Part shown: positions 1 through 10,584 of the stretch, in pieces | How the letters are laid out: the number at the start of each line of letters is the position of its first letter | Position numbering within the stretch: the first letter of the stretch is position 1 | Assembly: GCA_030028905.1 (NCBI GenBank) | Contig: JALDYZ010000022.1 | Coordinates: 1-57,232, forward strand | DNA from: Ferirhizobium litorale | Lineage (GTDB): Bacteria; Pseudomonadota; Alphaproteobacteria; Rhizobiales; Rhizobiaceae | Length of the DNA: 57,232 bases | Direction of reading: 5' to 3' | Made by a program: the position numbers and the translations under genes | Notes under the pieces: generated by a model | Databases searched by the model: none | Told to the model about the DNA's origin: nothing | The model's input: only the letters and a program-made list of their open reading frames with translations

Positions 1-74
1 TCGGCAAAGGCGATGCCGGACAGCGATGCGAGAGAAAAGCCTGCGGCTATTGCAAGTTTGGTCCATCGGTTCAT
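1..74 (-). CDS. Secreted protein, N-terminal fragment
   Basis: Only the first 24 codons are in the window; the rest lies beyond position 1. They begin MNRWTKLAIAAGFSLASLSG and end in IAFA, a textbook Sec signal peptide: basic start, hydrophobic core and an A-x-A type cleavage site. A strong AAAGGAG sits seven bases upstream of the ATG, which fixes the start. The mature part is not visible, so no function can be named. The gene points away from the lipoprotein gene that follows. Confidence 0.75.
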   Translation of the reverse strand, partial: MNRWTKLAIAAGFSLASLSGIAFA

Positions 75-349
75 GGTCTGGCTCCTTTCAGGTGCTCAGG
101 TTGCAAAATGCCAGCTCGAAAGATGCATTGTTTATATTAGGATTGCCGTATGTAAGGCAGCGTATTACTATACTCTAAATTGAGTGCGTCAATCAAAATC
201 TTTCGCCACAGCAAGCCACCGCAAAGAGCCGAAAGTGGCTGGCGGTGTCGTCGCAGTCCAACCCGCGGCGAAACCTTTTCGCAATAGCCCCAGGCAAGAA
301 CAGTCCGCAATTTCCCGTCCAACATTCACTGCCTTCTGAGGAGATGACG

Positions 350-475
350 ATGAGATGGATTGCTGTATTGATGTTGCTGATGCTGGCTGCTTGCCAGAGT
401 AACAACGACATGGTCGGTGGCGTTCCGGAAGACGAATCCCCGAGAGAAAAGTGCCAGACCGCTGCGGAGTGCTAG
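350..475 (+). CDS. Small lipoprotein, hypothetical (41 aa)
   Basis: The product starts MRWIAVLMLLMLAACQSNND. The hydrophobic stretch ends in the lipobox LAAC, so Cys15 should be lipidated and the remaining 26 residues exposed in the periplasm. The remainder is acidic and has one more Cys at its end. An in-frame ATG at 344 exists, but AGGAG at 338-342 abuts it, whereas the spacing to the ATG at 350 is normal; 350 is therefore preferred. Short lipoproteins of this kind are common in rhizobia and mostly uncharacterised. No function is assigned. Confidence 0.6.
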   Translation: MRWIAVLMLLMLAACQSNNDMVGGVPEDESPREKCQTAAEC

Positions 476-635
476 GCGCTCCAGGCATCCGATAGTGTGG
501 CCGAAACGCCCAGTTGCTTGACGCCCGCAGCGGGCCGGAGCCAGCAAGCTTCAGCCTGTTGCTGCGATGGACAAAAAATCCCGGCCGCGCCTGGGGCACG
601 ACCGGATTGAATGAGCTATTCCGTTCGACAGGAAC

Positions 636-1883
636 CTACTGCGGCATGATCGCCGGCTGATTGGCCGGGAACTTGGCGAGTTCGCTCACCGGAATGTTGA
701 AGTGCTGGGCGACCAGTGCCGGCGGCGTGTGGGTCAGCCAGTCGGAGAGGCTGATCTCCTGGTATTCGTCGGTCTTGAAGGCGGCGAGCAGGATCAGGTC
801 CTCTGTGCCGGTGTTCTGGATGATATGACCCTGCTGTGCCTTGACGTAGCCGACATCGCCGGCATTGAAATCGGCGGTCTGCGCCTGCGGCCCGGCATCG
901 AACACGGTCATGCGACCCTTGCCCTTGATCCAGTACTGCCATTCGTCGGCGTTCGGATGCCAGTGCATCTCGCGCACCGCCCCGGGCTTGATCGTCTCGA
1001 GCGCCGCCGCGATCGTCTTCGACACCTTGAAGGTCTTGCTGTCGGCAAGCTTGATGTTGCCCGACTTGTTGTCCTTCAGCGGGCTGGCCGCGCCGAGCCG
1101 GAAGGAGAAGGGTTCGGGCGGAAGCCCGCCGGACGCCACGGCCTCCTGATCAATGGAAAGCGGGCCCGGCTCCTTGCCCTGGAAGATCCACAGGTCGGTC
1201 AGAGGGATGTTCTTGAAGACGTTTTCCGGCACCCCGAAGTTGGCCGCCAGCAGGTCCGGCTCGGTATGCGCCAGCCAGTCGGTCACCAGCAGCGTGCTGT
1301 ATTCGGACTGGTGGCCGTTGTCGAACACCAGCACGAATTCGGCGCCGTCCGGACCGAGCCCCTGCAGCGAGTGCGGGTAGCCTGCCGGAAAATACCAGAG
1401 ATCGCCCACCCCGACGTCCTGCACATAGGCGCGGCCCTGCGGGTCGAGCACGGTGATGCGGCAGCGGCCATTGGTCATGATCGCCCACTCGGCGGCGCGG
1501 TGCCAGTGCATTTCGCGGACGCCGCCCGGGCCGAGGCGCATGTTGACGCCGGCGACCGAGGTCGAGATCGGAAAACTGTCCACCGTGACCTGCCGTGCCC
1601 AACCGCCGTTCTGGATGCGCTTCGGCGCGTTGTTGAACGAGGACCAGAAGAGCTGCATGTTGCCGGCATCGGTCGCCGGCGGGCTTTCGAAGGAGGGGAA
1701 CTGGCTGTCGAGCGCCGGGTTCTGCGGTCCCGGGTCGGAGAGGCCTGCGGGATTGGCGTTGATCGCGCCTTCCGGCGGCTGGTCGGGATTGCCGAAGGTG
1801 GCGGCGTTGACGGCACCGCTGGCGAGAGCAGTGCCCCCGAGGGCGCCGAGTGCAAGCATTGTACGACGTGAGATAGGGTCCAT
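636..1883 (-). CDS. Oxalate decarboxylase family bicupin, Tat-exported
   Basis: This 415-residue protein has two cupin domains. Each carries the metal-binding signature: GVREMHWHRAAEW in the first and AVREMHWHPNADEW in the second, each with a later His (PAGYPHS and QQGHIIQN). Such bicupins bind Mn and convert oxalate to formate and CO2. The lid segment reads SEYST where Bacillus OxdC has SENST; its Glu is the proton donor that separates decarboxylase from oxidase, so decarboxylase is favoured. The N-terminus SRRTMLALGALGG is a twin-arginine-type signal, implying periplasmic action. The ATG at 1883 is chosen because it directly precedes this signal; the frame stays open 57 codons further upstream but without signal-like sequence. 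It is divergent from a porin gene. Confidence 0.88.
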   Translation of the reverse strand: MDPISRRTMLALGALGGTALASGAVNAATFGNPDQPPEGAINANPAGLSDPGPQNPALDSQFPSFESPPATDAGNMQLFWSSFNNAPKRIQNGGWARQVTVDSFPISTSVAGVNMRLGPGGVREMHWHRAAEWAIMTNGRCRITVLDPQGRAYVQDVGVGDLWYFPAGYPHSLQGLGPDGAEFVLVFDNGHQSEYSTLLVTDWLAHTEPDLLAANFGVPENVFKNIPLTDLWIFQGKEPGPLSIDQEAVASGGLPPEPFSFRLGAASPLKDNKSGNIKLADSKTFKVSKTIAAALETIKPGAVREMHWHPNADEWQYWIKGKGRMTVFDAGPQAQTADFNAGDVGYVKAQQGHIIQNTGTEDLILLAAFKTDEYQEISLSDWLTHTPPALVAQHFNIPVSELAKFPANQPAIMPQ

Positions 1884-2253
1884 GGCTCTGGTATCCTCTG
1901 GCCGGTATGGTGCGGGGCGGCGACCTGGACAATCAGGATAGGCCGCGCTCGGGGTGCTGCCGGATCGTCGTGCGGGCCACCCGGGTCGGTCGCTGGCATG
2001 GCCGGCGTCTGCTGATCCCGATTGCCTGCTCCGGATGGAGCGCTCCTTGCCCACAAAGGTCTACCATCACCCGAAGGACCAACCATCTATACAGGGGTCT
2101 AGGTACCGCCCGCTATCGGTCTATCTGGGAGAAGCTTGCCCACCGTCGCCGTCCCGTGTTCAACTGGCATGCCGACCGAATCAAACGTTCCTGGCTGCTC
2201 ATTTGGCAGAAGTCGGTCAGTCCCGATTCATGGCGCTACCGATGGAGGCAGTT
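1884..2253. promoter_or_regulatory. Divergent intergenic region, bicupin/porin
   Basis: These 370 bases separate the divergent starts of the oxalate decarboxylase-like bicupin and the OprO/P-type porin and must hold both promoters. Frames run through it in both directions, but none has a ribosome binding site or protein-like composition. GGAGG at 2244-2248 is the porin ribosome binding site. I saw no convincing operator or hairpin. Confidence 0.4.
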
Positions 2254-3516
2254 GTGAGAAACGTTGGTTTCCTTTCGCGAGCTTTTTGGATCGGTGCCGC
2301 CATCGTCGTCTTCGAAAGCCCTGCCGTTGCGCAGGACAATGCCCAGGCGGCCAAAGGCCCCCGCCTGGCGACGCTCGACGAACGTGGCCTGATGCTGCAA
2401 TCTCCCGACGGCGGCGTGAAATTCCACCTGGGCGGTCGTCTGCACGTTGATTTCGGAACCGGCGACAGTTCGCTTGTTTCGGGCGAATTTCCCGAGCATG
2501 TCGATTTTCGACGTGTTTGGATCGAGCCGAAATTGACCATCTATGACGACCTGATCTTGAACTTGCAGTACGACTTCAGCAGCAACACGACCCGGGTCAA
2601 CAATCTTCTCGCATCCTACAAGGGCTTCTCCCCCTTCACCGTCACCGTCGGCAATTTCAAGGAGCCCTTCAGCCTCGACGTACTGACGTCAAACAACGAT
2701 ATAATGTTCATGGAGCGCTCGCTTGCGGCCGCCTTTGCTTCTGGACCGGCGGGACGCAATACCGGTGCGGCCGTCGGTACCCACGGCGACAACTGGACGC
2801 TTGCCGCCGGCATCTTCGGGGGCAACATAAACCACAGTGTCGACGGGGTAGGTCTCGAAGGAACGGTTCGTGCGACCTACGCGCCAATTCTGAACGCGCA
2901 CGAGGTTCTGCATTTCGGCATTTCCGGCAACTATCACTCGCTCTCGGACAATGTCGGCGCGTCCTTCTCGACGACGCCGGAAAGCTTTCTTTTCGATACC
3001 GCCCTGGTCAGCACGGGCGCAATCGACGACGCGGAGGCAATTGGCCGGCTGGGCTTGGAATTTGCCTGGGCACATGGCCCGTTCCGGGTACAGGCCGAGT
3101 ACATCGCCGCTGAAGTCGACCGCGAAACCAACCCCAACGCCTTCTTTCAGGGAGGCTATCTGCAAGGGGGCTGGGTCATCAATGGCGATGCGGCGCCCTA
3201 CGTGCTCCAGGCCGACACGGCGACAGAGGTCGGCATATTCAAGCGGGTGCAGCCGGGCAAGGATCAGCGGTTGTCCCATGGCGGATCCGGAGTATTCGAG
3301 GCAGTCGCTCGCTACTCCGCCATCGACCTTACGAGTCACGACATTCGAGGCGGTTTTCAGCAAGACTTGACGATCGGCCTGAACTGGTATCCTGAACCGA
3401 ATGCGCGCTTCATGGCGAACTACATCCACGCCTGGGCCGACCCGAGCGCCAGCAGCCTGGGCGGAGACGACGGGGACGCGGATATCTTCCAGTTGCGGAT
3501 GCAGATCGCATTTTGA
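2254..3516 (+). CDS. OprO/OprP-type (phosphate-selective) porin
   Basis: The 420-residue product begins with a signal peptide ending SPAVAQ|DNAQ, then the family opening with LGGRLHVDFG and RRVWIEPKLTIYDD, followed by alternating beta-strand sequence such as LNLQYDFS and VTVGNFKEPFSLD. It ends in Phe, as outer-membrane beta-barrels usually do. The family forms trimeric anion channels; the Pseudomonas members select phosphate or polyphosphate. GTG at 2254 is chosen because GGAGG ends five bases before it; an in-frame ATG at 2230 lacks such a site. Lying divergent to the oxalate decarboxylase-like gene, it might pass oxalate or another anion; this is inference. Confidence 0.85.
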   Translation: MRNVGFLSRAFWIGAAIVVFESPAVAQDNAQAAKGPRLATLDERGLMLQSPDGGVKFHLGGRLHVDFGTGDSSLVSGEFPEHVDFRRVWIEPKLTIYDDLILNLQYDFSSNTTRVNNLLASYKGFSPFTVTVGNFKEPFSLDVLTSNNDIMFMERSLAAAFASGPAGRNTGAAVGTHGDNWTLAAGIFGGNINHSVDGVGLEGTVRATYAPILNAHEVLHFGISGNYHSLSDNVGASFSTTPESFLFDTALVSTGAIDDAEAIGRLGLEFAWAHGPFRVQAEYIAAEVDRETNPNAFFQGGYLQGGWVINGDAAPYVLQADTATEVGIFKRVQPGKDQRLSHGGSGVFEAVARYSAIDLTSHDIRGGFQQDLTIGLNWYPEPNARFMANYIHAWADPSASSLGGDDGDADIFQLRMQIAF

Positions 3517-3616
3517 GAACCGGACGGACGGCATCGTCAACATGCGTGACGGTGCCGTGAACAATACGGCATCGCCCCGGCGCGCCGCACCATCGACAGA
3601 TCTTGGAGAAATATAC

Positions 3617-4603
3617 GTGACCAGCACCGTGCTCGAACCACCCTTGCGCATCCCCACATTCGCGGATGTCGAGGCCGCGCGGACGCGCATAGAAGGCATC
3701 GCCCATCGCACGCCGGTGCTGACGTCGCGGACTGCCGACGGGCGGACAGGCGCGTCGCTGTTCTTCAAGGCGGAAAACCTGCAACGCGTCGGCGCCTTCA
3801 AGTTTCGCGGCGCCTACAACGCCATCGCCGCCCTCGCCCCCGATGTCCGAAAAAACGGTGTCGTGGCGTTCTCCTCCGGCAACCATGCCCAGGCGATCGC
3901 CTATGCCGCGAGCCTGCAGCAGGTGCCGGCGACGATCGTGATGCCGAACGACGCGCCCACGCCCAAGGTGAACGCGACCATCGGCTACGGCGCCGAGGTC
4001 GTCTTCTACGACCGCTACTCAGAAGACCGCGAGGCAATCGGCCGGCGCCTTGCATCCGAAAGCGGTGCAACGCTCGTTCCGCCCTACGACCACCCGGACG
4101 TCATTGCCGGACAGGGCACGGCGACACTCGAACTGATCGAGGAGATCGGCGAGATCGACATATTGGTCACGCCGCTCGGCGGCGGCGGCTTGCTTGCCGG
4201 CAGCGCCCTTGCGGCGCGGGCCCTCGCCTCCGGCGTCCGCATCATTGGCGTGGAACCGGAGGCCGGCAACGACGGCCAGCAGTCGTTGCGCAAGGGCGAG
4301 ATCGTCAGCATCCCGGTGCCGAAGTCGATCGCCGACGGCGCACTGACGCCGAGTATCGGCCACCGCAACTTCTCCATCCTCAAGGCCATGGTCGACGACA
4401 TCGCCACAGCCAGCGATGCTGAGCTGGTCGAGACGATGCGCTTCTTTGCCGAGCGCATGAAGATCATCGTCGAACCGACGGGGTGCCTCGCGGCAGCGGC
4501 AGTCCTCCACGGCACGATAGACTGTGCCGGAAAGCGGGTCGGCATCCTGCTCAGCGGCGGCAACGTCGACCTGAAAACCTTCAACGCGCTGCTGGCCGGC
4601 TAG
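3617..4603 (+). CDS. PLP-dependent threonine/serine or 3-hydroxyaspartate ammonia-lyase
   Basis: This is a fold-type II PLP enzyme of 328 residues. The Schiff-base lysine lies in AFKFRGAYNAI, the substrate loop is SSGNHAQA, and the phosphate-binding glycine loop is PLGGGGLLAG. It lacks a C-terminal ACT domain, so it resembles catabolic threonine dehydratase, serine racemase or threo-3-hydroxyaspartate ammonia-lyase rather than biosynthetic IlvA. GTG at 3617 is chosen because TTGGAG lies eight bases upstream and the resulting length matches the family; an in-frame ATG at 3542 would add 25 unlike residues. A convergent Lrp-type regulator follows, but regulation of this gene by it is inference. 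Confidence 0.85.
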   Translation: MTSTVLEPPLRIPTFADVEAARTRIEGIAHRTPVLTSRTADGRTGASLFFKAENLQRVGAFKFRGAYNAIAALAPDVRKNGVVAFSSGNHAQAIAYAASLQQVPATIVMPNDAPTPKVNATIGYGAEVVFYDRYSEDREAIGRRLASESGATLVPPYDHPDVIAGQGTATLELIEEIGEIDILVTPLGGGGLLAGSALAARALASGVRIIGVEPEAGNDGQQSLRKGEIVSIPVPKSIADGALTPSIGHRNFSILKAMVDDIATASDAELVETMRFFAERMKIIVEPTGCLAAAAVLHGTIDCAGKRVGILLSGGNVDLKTFNALLAG

Positions 4604-4747
4604 AGCGAATCGCGCTCCAAATGTTTGTCCGCGTGCGCATGCGCGACAACCTGCTTCAATCGACGCAGACCGATCCCGCCAAGCCGAAATGATTGCCTGC
4701 GGTGCCGGGCAGTCTGGTCGCAATTTCCCGGCCACCGCGGCGGCGTC

Positions 4748-5236
4748 TCAGTCCTCCGCAGACTTCTGGTTGTCGACCGTCATGTAGTCGAGCGGCAGCT
4801 CGGTGGTGTACTTGATCTGCTCCATGGCAAACACGGAGGAAACGTCGCGGATCTCGATGCGGGCGATCAGCCGCTTGTAGAAGGCGTCGTAGGCGGCGAT
4901 ATCGGGCACCACGACCCGCAGGAGATAGTCGACGTCGCCGCTCATGCGATAGAACTCGACCACTTCCGGAAACTCCACCACGACCTCGGAAAAGCGCTTC
5001 AGCCATTCGATCGAATGCGAGCTGGTGCGGATCGAGACGAAGACGTTGACCTTGGTGTTGACCCTGCCGGGATCGAGCAGCGCCACACGACGGCGGATCA
5101 CGCCGTCCTCTTCCATCTTCTGGATGCGGCGCCAGCAGGGCGTCGTCGAAAGACCGACCTTCTTGGCAAGATCTGCAACAGCCAGAGTGGAATCCTCCTG
5201 AAGCAGGCGCAGAATCTTGCGGTCTAGTCGGTCCAT
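4748..5236 (-). CDS. Lrp/AsnC family transcriptional regulator
   Basis: The 162-residue protein has the standard two-part build. An N-terminal winged helix-turn-helix opens MDRLDRKILRLLQED and contains AVADLAKKVGLSTTPCWRRI; a C-terminal RAM/ligand-binding domain contains GDVDYLLRVVVPD. Members are feast/famine regulators that respond to amino acids. The ATG at 5236 follows AAGGGAT by about eight bases; the frame is open far upstream only because it overlaps the next gene. The nearest amino-acid gene is the convergent ammonia-lyase 144 bases beyond its stop, a plausible but unproven target. Confidence 0.9.
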   Translation of the reverse strand: MDRLDRKILRLLQEDSTLAVADLAKKVGLSTTPCWRRIQKMEEDGVIRRRVALLDPGRVNTKVNVFVSIRTSSHSIEWLKRFSEVVVEFPEVVEFYRMSGDVDYLLRVVVPDIAAYDAFYKRLIARIEIRDVSSVFAMEQIKYTTELPLDYMTVDNQKSAED

Positions 5237-5301
5237 CTTGATATCCCTTCGAATTATTTTCTCTTTATAACGCGATTCCGACCCAAGAAAAGAAACTTGT
5301 T

Positions 5302-5967
5302 TCAACGCAACAATATTTCCACACGCCGCTGCAGCTCCGGAATCAACTCCTCCTCGAACCAGGGGTTCTTCTTCAGCCAGCCCGTGTTGCGCCAGCTCGG
5401 ATGCGGCAGCGGCAGCACCGCTGGATAGGTATTCGCGCCGGCATACGTCCGCCAGTTGAGAACTGTTTCGGTGAGGCTTTTCATGCGCCTGCTGCCGAGA
5501 TGCCAGGCCTGCGCGTACTGGCCGACCGCCAGCACCAGCTCGATCTGCGGCATCGCCGCCATCACCCTTGCCCGCCATTGCGGGGCGCATTCGCGCCGCG
5601 GCGGCAGGTCGCCGCCCTTGGCGTCGTAGCCGGGAAAGCAGAAGCCCATCGGCACGATCGCCACCCGATCGCGATCGTAGAAGGTCGTCCGGTCGATGTT
5701 GAGCCACCGCCGCAGCCGGTCTCCGGAGGCGTCGTTGAAGGGGAGCCCGGTCTCGTGCACCTTCAGCCCCGGGGCCTGGCCTGCGATCAGGATGCGGGCC
5801 GTGGACGAGATGACGGCAACCGGGCGCGGCTCGTGCGGCAGGCGGTCTGCCGGCCCGCGCGCCGGTGCGTCGCGACAGATCCGGCAGGCGGCGATCGCTT
5901 CCCTCAGCCCGTCGAGCGCATCTTGCCCTCTCCCCCTGCCGTCGCCGTCCATGGCCGCGCCTGTCAT
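5302..5967 (-). CDS. Uracil-DNA glycosylase family protein
   Basis: The 221-residue product carries the two family signatures: the water-activating loop GQAPGLKVHETGLPF near residue 60, followed by SGDRLRRWL, and the C-terminal HPSWRNTGW. Proteins of this superfamily remove uracil or related lesions from DNA. The GQAPG loop resembles family 4/5 enzymes, but I do not see a clear set of four iron-sulfur cysteines. The start ATG overlaps the stop of the upstream nuclease gene as ATGA, indicating translational coupling. Rhizobial genomes often annotate this protein simply as uracil-DNA glycosylase family. Confidence 0.85.
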   Translation of the reverse strand: MTGAAMDGDGRGRGQDALDGLREAIAACRICRDAPARGPADRLPHEPRPVAVISSTARILIAGQAPGLKVHETGLPFNDASGDRLRRWLNIDRTTFYDRDRVAIVPMGFCFPGYDAKGGDLPPRRECAPQWRARVMAAMPQIELVLAVGQYAQAWHLGSRRMKSLTETVLNWRTYAGANTYPAVLPLPHPSWRNTGWLKKNPWFEEELIPELQRRVEILLR

Positions 5968-6530
5968 GTGAGGCCGAACAGCTTCAAGAGGTAGTCGACG
6001 GGCGAATCTGCAGGGGAGCCGTCGGCGTCGATCCCGATGTGCTGGCGCCGCCAGTCCTCGGGCACGTCGAATGTGCCGGCCCATAGCCCCTTCCCTTCGC
6101 GGCGGGCGGCGACTTCCTCGTCGTTGTAGGCGCCATAGGCAACGGCCATGCCGCGCCGGACCAACTCGCTGTTGACCTCGAGGCCGCCGGCACGACAGAT
6201 CACAAGGATGCGGTCGTAGCGATCGCGGCCGCTGCCGGTGCATTCGGCCTGCCCGCCGGCGATCAGGGTTGCCAGCAATTGCAGCGCGTGGCGTCCGCAG
6301 GGCCAGTCGCCACTGGCGGCGTGGCATGTCTGCAGGTATTCCGGTGCATCGAGCCCCTTGAGCCGCAACCTGTCCGGGCCAAGGCGCAGGGTGTCGCCGT
6401 CGACCGCCTCGAACCGTCCGGCATGAAGGCTTTGCCCGCCGTCATCCAGCTTCAGTGCCAGGAGGCCGATGAGCGCAAGCATCGCAAATGCGGTGATGCC
6501 GTCCCGAAACCGGGATCCTCGACTCCTCAC
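5964..6530 (-). CDS. Membrane-anchored thermonuclease (SNase) family protein
   Basis: This 188-residue protein starts with a basic segment and one hydrophobic helix (FAMLALIGLLAL), which could be a signal or an anchor. The Staphylococcus nuclease-like domain follows: DGDTLRL, then RLKGLDAPEYLQ, then RDRYDRILV and ELVRRGMAVAYG. The Asp, Arg and Glu positions used by Staphylococcal nuclease are present. GTG at 6530 is chosen because GAGGA lies seven bases upstream. It overlaps the uracil-DNA glycosylase gene by four bases, so the two are probably one transcript. The location suggests an extracytoplasmic nuclease. Confidence 0.8.
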   Translation of the reverse strand: MRSRGSRFRDGITAFAMLALIGLLALKLDDGGQSLHAGRFEAVDGDTLRLGPDRLRLKGLDAPEYLQTCHAASGDWPCGRHALQLLATLIAGGQAECTGSGRDRYDRILVICRAGGLEVNSELVRRGMAVAYGAYNDEEVAARREGKGLWAGTFDVPEDWRRQHIGIDADGSPADSPVDYLLKLFGLT

Positions 6531-6654
6531 CCTTTCGTCCTCATGTGAAAATTCCGTTGGCAAAGATGGCAAACAAATCGTTGCTTGGCAGCATCTTCTT
6601 AAGGATTCCTGCCTATGCTGCAAGTGCACCCGGGGAAGAAGTCGTTTCGAGTAG

Positions 6655-8190
<1,536 letters not shown>

Positions 8191-8211
8191 CGGGCTTCAG
8201 CCGACCCGATG

Positions 8212-8592
8212 TCAGAAGAGCAGTCTGCCCAGCACCACATAGGCGACAAGCGCGCCGTTGGCGACGATCAGGCAGAAGCAGGCGAACGATCCGAGATCCT
8301 TTGCATGCTTGCCGACGCTGGAGATTTCCGGCGAAACGCGGTCCACCAGTTCCTCGATCGCCGTGTTAATGGCCTCGAAGGCAAACAGCACCATGGCCAG
8401 AACGAACAGCGCGACATATTCGACAAGCGCAGCGCCGACGAGCGCGAACAGGACCAGGGCCGCGCCGAAGGCCAGCGCCTCATGGCGGAAGGCCGCCTCG
8501 CCCACCAGGCGCTGGAAGCCCTGCAGGGAATAGCGCGCCGCGGCAAACAGGTGCCGCGTGCCCACTTCCTTCTTGATCGTACCCCTGTGCAT
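8212..8592 (-). CDS. dgkA: Diacylglycerol kinase
   Basis: This 126-residue integral membrane protein matches the small prokaryotic DgkA. It has an amphipathic start ([20 protein letters not shown]), three hydrophobic helices, and the catalytic stretch [17 protein letters not shown]. It phosphorylates diacylglycerol released by membrane-derived glycan synthesis, recycling it into phospholipid; in rhizobia the source is cyclic beta-glucan substitution. The ATG at 8592 has GGAGA about ten bases upstream. It is tail-to-tail with the histidine kinase gene and downstream of cobT on the same strand with a 127-base gap. Confidence 0.92.
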   Translation of the reverse strand: MHRGTIKKEVGTRHLFAAARYSLQGFQRLVGEAAFRHEALAFGAALVLFALVGAALVEYVALFVLAMVLFAFEAINTAIEELVDRVSPEISSVGKHAKDLGSFACFCLIVANGALVAYVVLGRLLF

Positions 8593-8719
8593 GGACGTCA
8601 AAATCTCCGTTCGTCGTCGCCCCCGCCGACCGGCCGTCGGGAGCGCCGCCCTTACAAGCGATCCAGCCTGAACCGGACCTGAACGCCGCCCGCGGTTTGC
8701 CGCCGGTGGCCTGCAAGTT

Positions 8720-9739
8720 TCAGTCGGTGCGCCCGCTGACGCCGGCGCTGGCGAAGGTCGCCATGCCGGAATGACACGCCGCCGCCGCCTTGACAATCCC
8801 CGCCGCCAGCGCCGCGCCGGTTCCCTCGCCAAGCCGCATGCCGAGCGCGAGCAGCGGCGTCTTGCCGAGCCGCTCGATCGATTTCAGGTGCCCGGGCTCG
8901 GCCGAGACATGGCCGATCAGGCAGTGGTCGAGCGCAGCCGGGTTGGCCGCCTTCAGGATTGCAGCCGCCGAGGTCGCAACATAGCCGTCGATGATGACCG
9001 GGATCTTCTGAACGCGCGCGGCAAGGATGGCGCCCGCCATGGCGGCGATCTCGCGGCCACCGAGGCGGCGCAGGATTTCCAGCGGGTCGTCGAGGTGATC
9101 CTTGTGGAAGCGAACCGCAGTCTCCACCGCCGCGATCTTGCGCTGCAGCACCTCGCCTTCGGACCCGGTGCCGGGGCCGACCCATTCCGCGGCGCTGCCG
9201 CCATAGAGCGCATAGTTGATCGCCGCGGCGATGGTGGTGTTGCCGATCCCCATCTCGCCGATGCACAACAGGTCGGTGCCGCCGGCGACCGCTTCCATGC
9301 CGAAGGCCATGGTCGCGGCGCAGTCGCGCTCCGAAAGCGCCGCCTCGCAGGTGATGTCGCCGGTCGGATAGTCGAGCGCCAGGTCGAAGATCTTCAGGCC
9401 GAGGTCGTGGGTGAGGCAGATCTGGTTGATCGCGGCGCCGCCGGCGGCGAAGTTCTCGACCATCTGCTGGGTAACCGACGGCGGGAATGGCGTGACGCCG
9501 TGCTTGGTGACGCCATGGTTGCCGGCGAAGACGGCCACCAGCGGACGATTGACGGCCGGCGAACGGCCCGACCAGGCGGCCAGCCAGAAGGCGATTTCCT
9601 CGAGCCTTCCGAGCGCGCCTGCCGGCTTGGTCAGCTGTGCGTCGCGCTCACGCGCGGCCACGAGCGCTTGGGCATCCGGCCCCGGGAGTTCCCGGAGTAG
9701 CGCGCGAAAATCATCGAAAGGCAGACCGGTGACGCTCAT
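8720..9739 (-). CDS. cobT: Nicotinate-nucleotide--dimethylbenzimidazole phosphoribosyltransferase
   Basis: The 339-residue product matches CobT (CobU in Pseudomonas denitrificans naming) over its length. It makes alpha-ribazole phosphate for the lower ligand of cobalamin. Visible family segments are [25 protein letters not shown] and, near the C-terminus, [11 protein letters not shown], which includes the catalytic Glu. The usual partner cobS (cobalamin synthase), which in many rhizobia is the divergent neighbour, is not here; a 252-base gap and a 71-codon unknown gene lie in that place. I did not find a B12 riboswitch in the gap. Confidence 0.95.
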   Translation of the reverse strand: MSVTGLPFDDFRALLRELPGPDAQALVAARERDAQLTKPAGALGRLEEIAFWLAAWSGRSPAVNRPLVAVFAGNHGVTKHGVTPFPPSVTQQMVENFAAGGAAINQICLTHDLGLKIFDLALDYPTGDITCEAALSERDCAATMAFGMEAVAGGTDLLCIGEMGIGNTTIAAAINYALYGGSAAEWVGPGTGSEGEVLQRKIAAVETAVRFHKDHLDDPLEILRRLGGREIAAMAGAILAARVQKIPVIIDGYVATSAAAILKAANPAALDHCLIGHVSAEPGHLKSIERLGKTPLLALGMRLGEGTGAALAAGIVKAAAACHSGMATFASAGVSGRTD

Positions 9740-9991
9740 CGAAAAACATTCCTTGTCGTTTGTCTGATGCGAGGCTTTGTGTCGGCCCTCTCATAATCGG
9801 CCAATCGGCGGCAAACAACATCAAATGCGACGCCTGTCGACGCGGAGCGAAAATTCGACCACCATCGCCTTGTCCTGGAATAGCCAGGCGCACGGCGCCA
9901 TGAAATTGCGCCACCTTTTAGCGAACGCCACAAGCGCCATGCAGGGTTTACGCCACGCCCAGATTGCAACCGAACAGACAAGGTAAAGGCC

Positions 9992-10207
9992 ATGCACAAA
10001 TTCATCGTGACCATTGCAGCAGAATTCGAGGCCGAGACCGCCGAAGAGGCCGCCTTGCTGATGTATCAGGATCTGTTCAAGGGAGCGCCGCCGCTACGCT
10101 ACTCGGTCGCGGAAGGGACAGGGATTGCGACCAGCGTGACGCTGGATCGCCAGGAGGCAGATGAGTTTGCCAGTGTCGATCACACGGCGGACCCCGGCAA
10201 CTGGTAA
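9992..10207 (+). CDS. Hypothetical protein (71 aa)
   Basis: The sequence MHKFIVTIAAEFEAETAEEA is acidic and looks like a small alpha/beta fold; there is no signal peptide or membrane segment. An AAGGTAAAGG run precedes the ATG at ordinary distance. It sits between cobT (divergent) and the DUF1289 gene. I do not recognise a family; the opening, a short strand then an Ala/Glu helix, resembles small DpnD/PcfM-like proteins, but this is weak. Confidence 0.6.
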   Translation: MHKFIVTIAAEFEAETAEEAALLMYQDLFKGAPPLRYSVAEGTGIATSVTLDRQEADEFASVDHTADPGNW

Positions 10208-10362
10208 GAGATGCACACCGGAATGGGCGAATGGCGGGATCACGTACCGATCCGCGCAAACACCTGCTATGGAACAGCGCAAAATTCCGTTATTGGAAGC
10301 GAGGCGCGCTTGTCTTGGCGGCGCCGAGCCCCGATATTGGGGGTAGTTCAGGTAGAGGCCCA

Positions 10363-10584
10363 ATGGAATCACCCTGCATTCTTGTCTGCTCTATCGATAT
10401 GAAGACCGGCTATTGCTTCGGCTGCGGCCGCACCCGCGACGAGATCGGCGGGTGGATGACCTATACGGATGCCGAGCGGCGCGAGATCATGGCGGTTCTG
10501 CCAGCGCGGCTCGCAACGGTGGAGCGCCGGCCCCGGCGCGAAACCCGGCGCCAGCGCATGGCGCGGGAGCGTGATACGGCATGA
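10363..10584 (+). CDS. DUF1289 domain protein, four-Cys
   Basis: This 73-residue protein shows the DUF1289 pattern at its start: SPCILVCSIDMKTGYCFGCG followed by RTRDEIGGW, in which four cysteines are placed to bind a metal. The C-terminal half is basic and Arg-rich. Function of the family is unknown. The stop overlaps the next start as ATGA, so it is co-translated with the aspartic protease gene, an arrangement typical of rhizobia. GAGG precedes the ATG at 10363; the open frame further upstream looks non-coding. Confidence 0.85.
   Translation: MESPCILVCSIDMKTGYCFGCGRTRDEIGGWMTYTDAERREIMAVLPARLATVERRPRRETRRQRMARERDTA

Noticed and set aside
9740-9991. Cobalamin riboswitch upstream of cobT
   Set aside because: No B12-box-like conserved core could be identified by eye on the minus strand; a covariance-model search would be needed.
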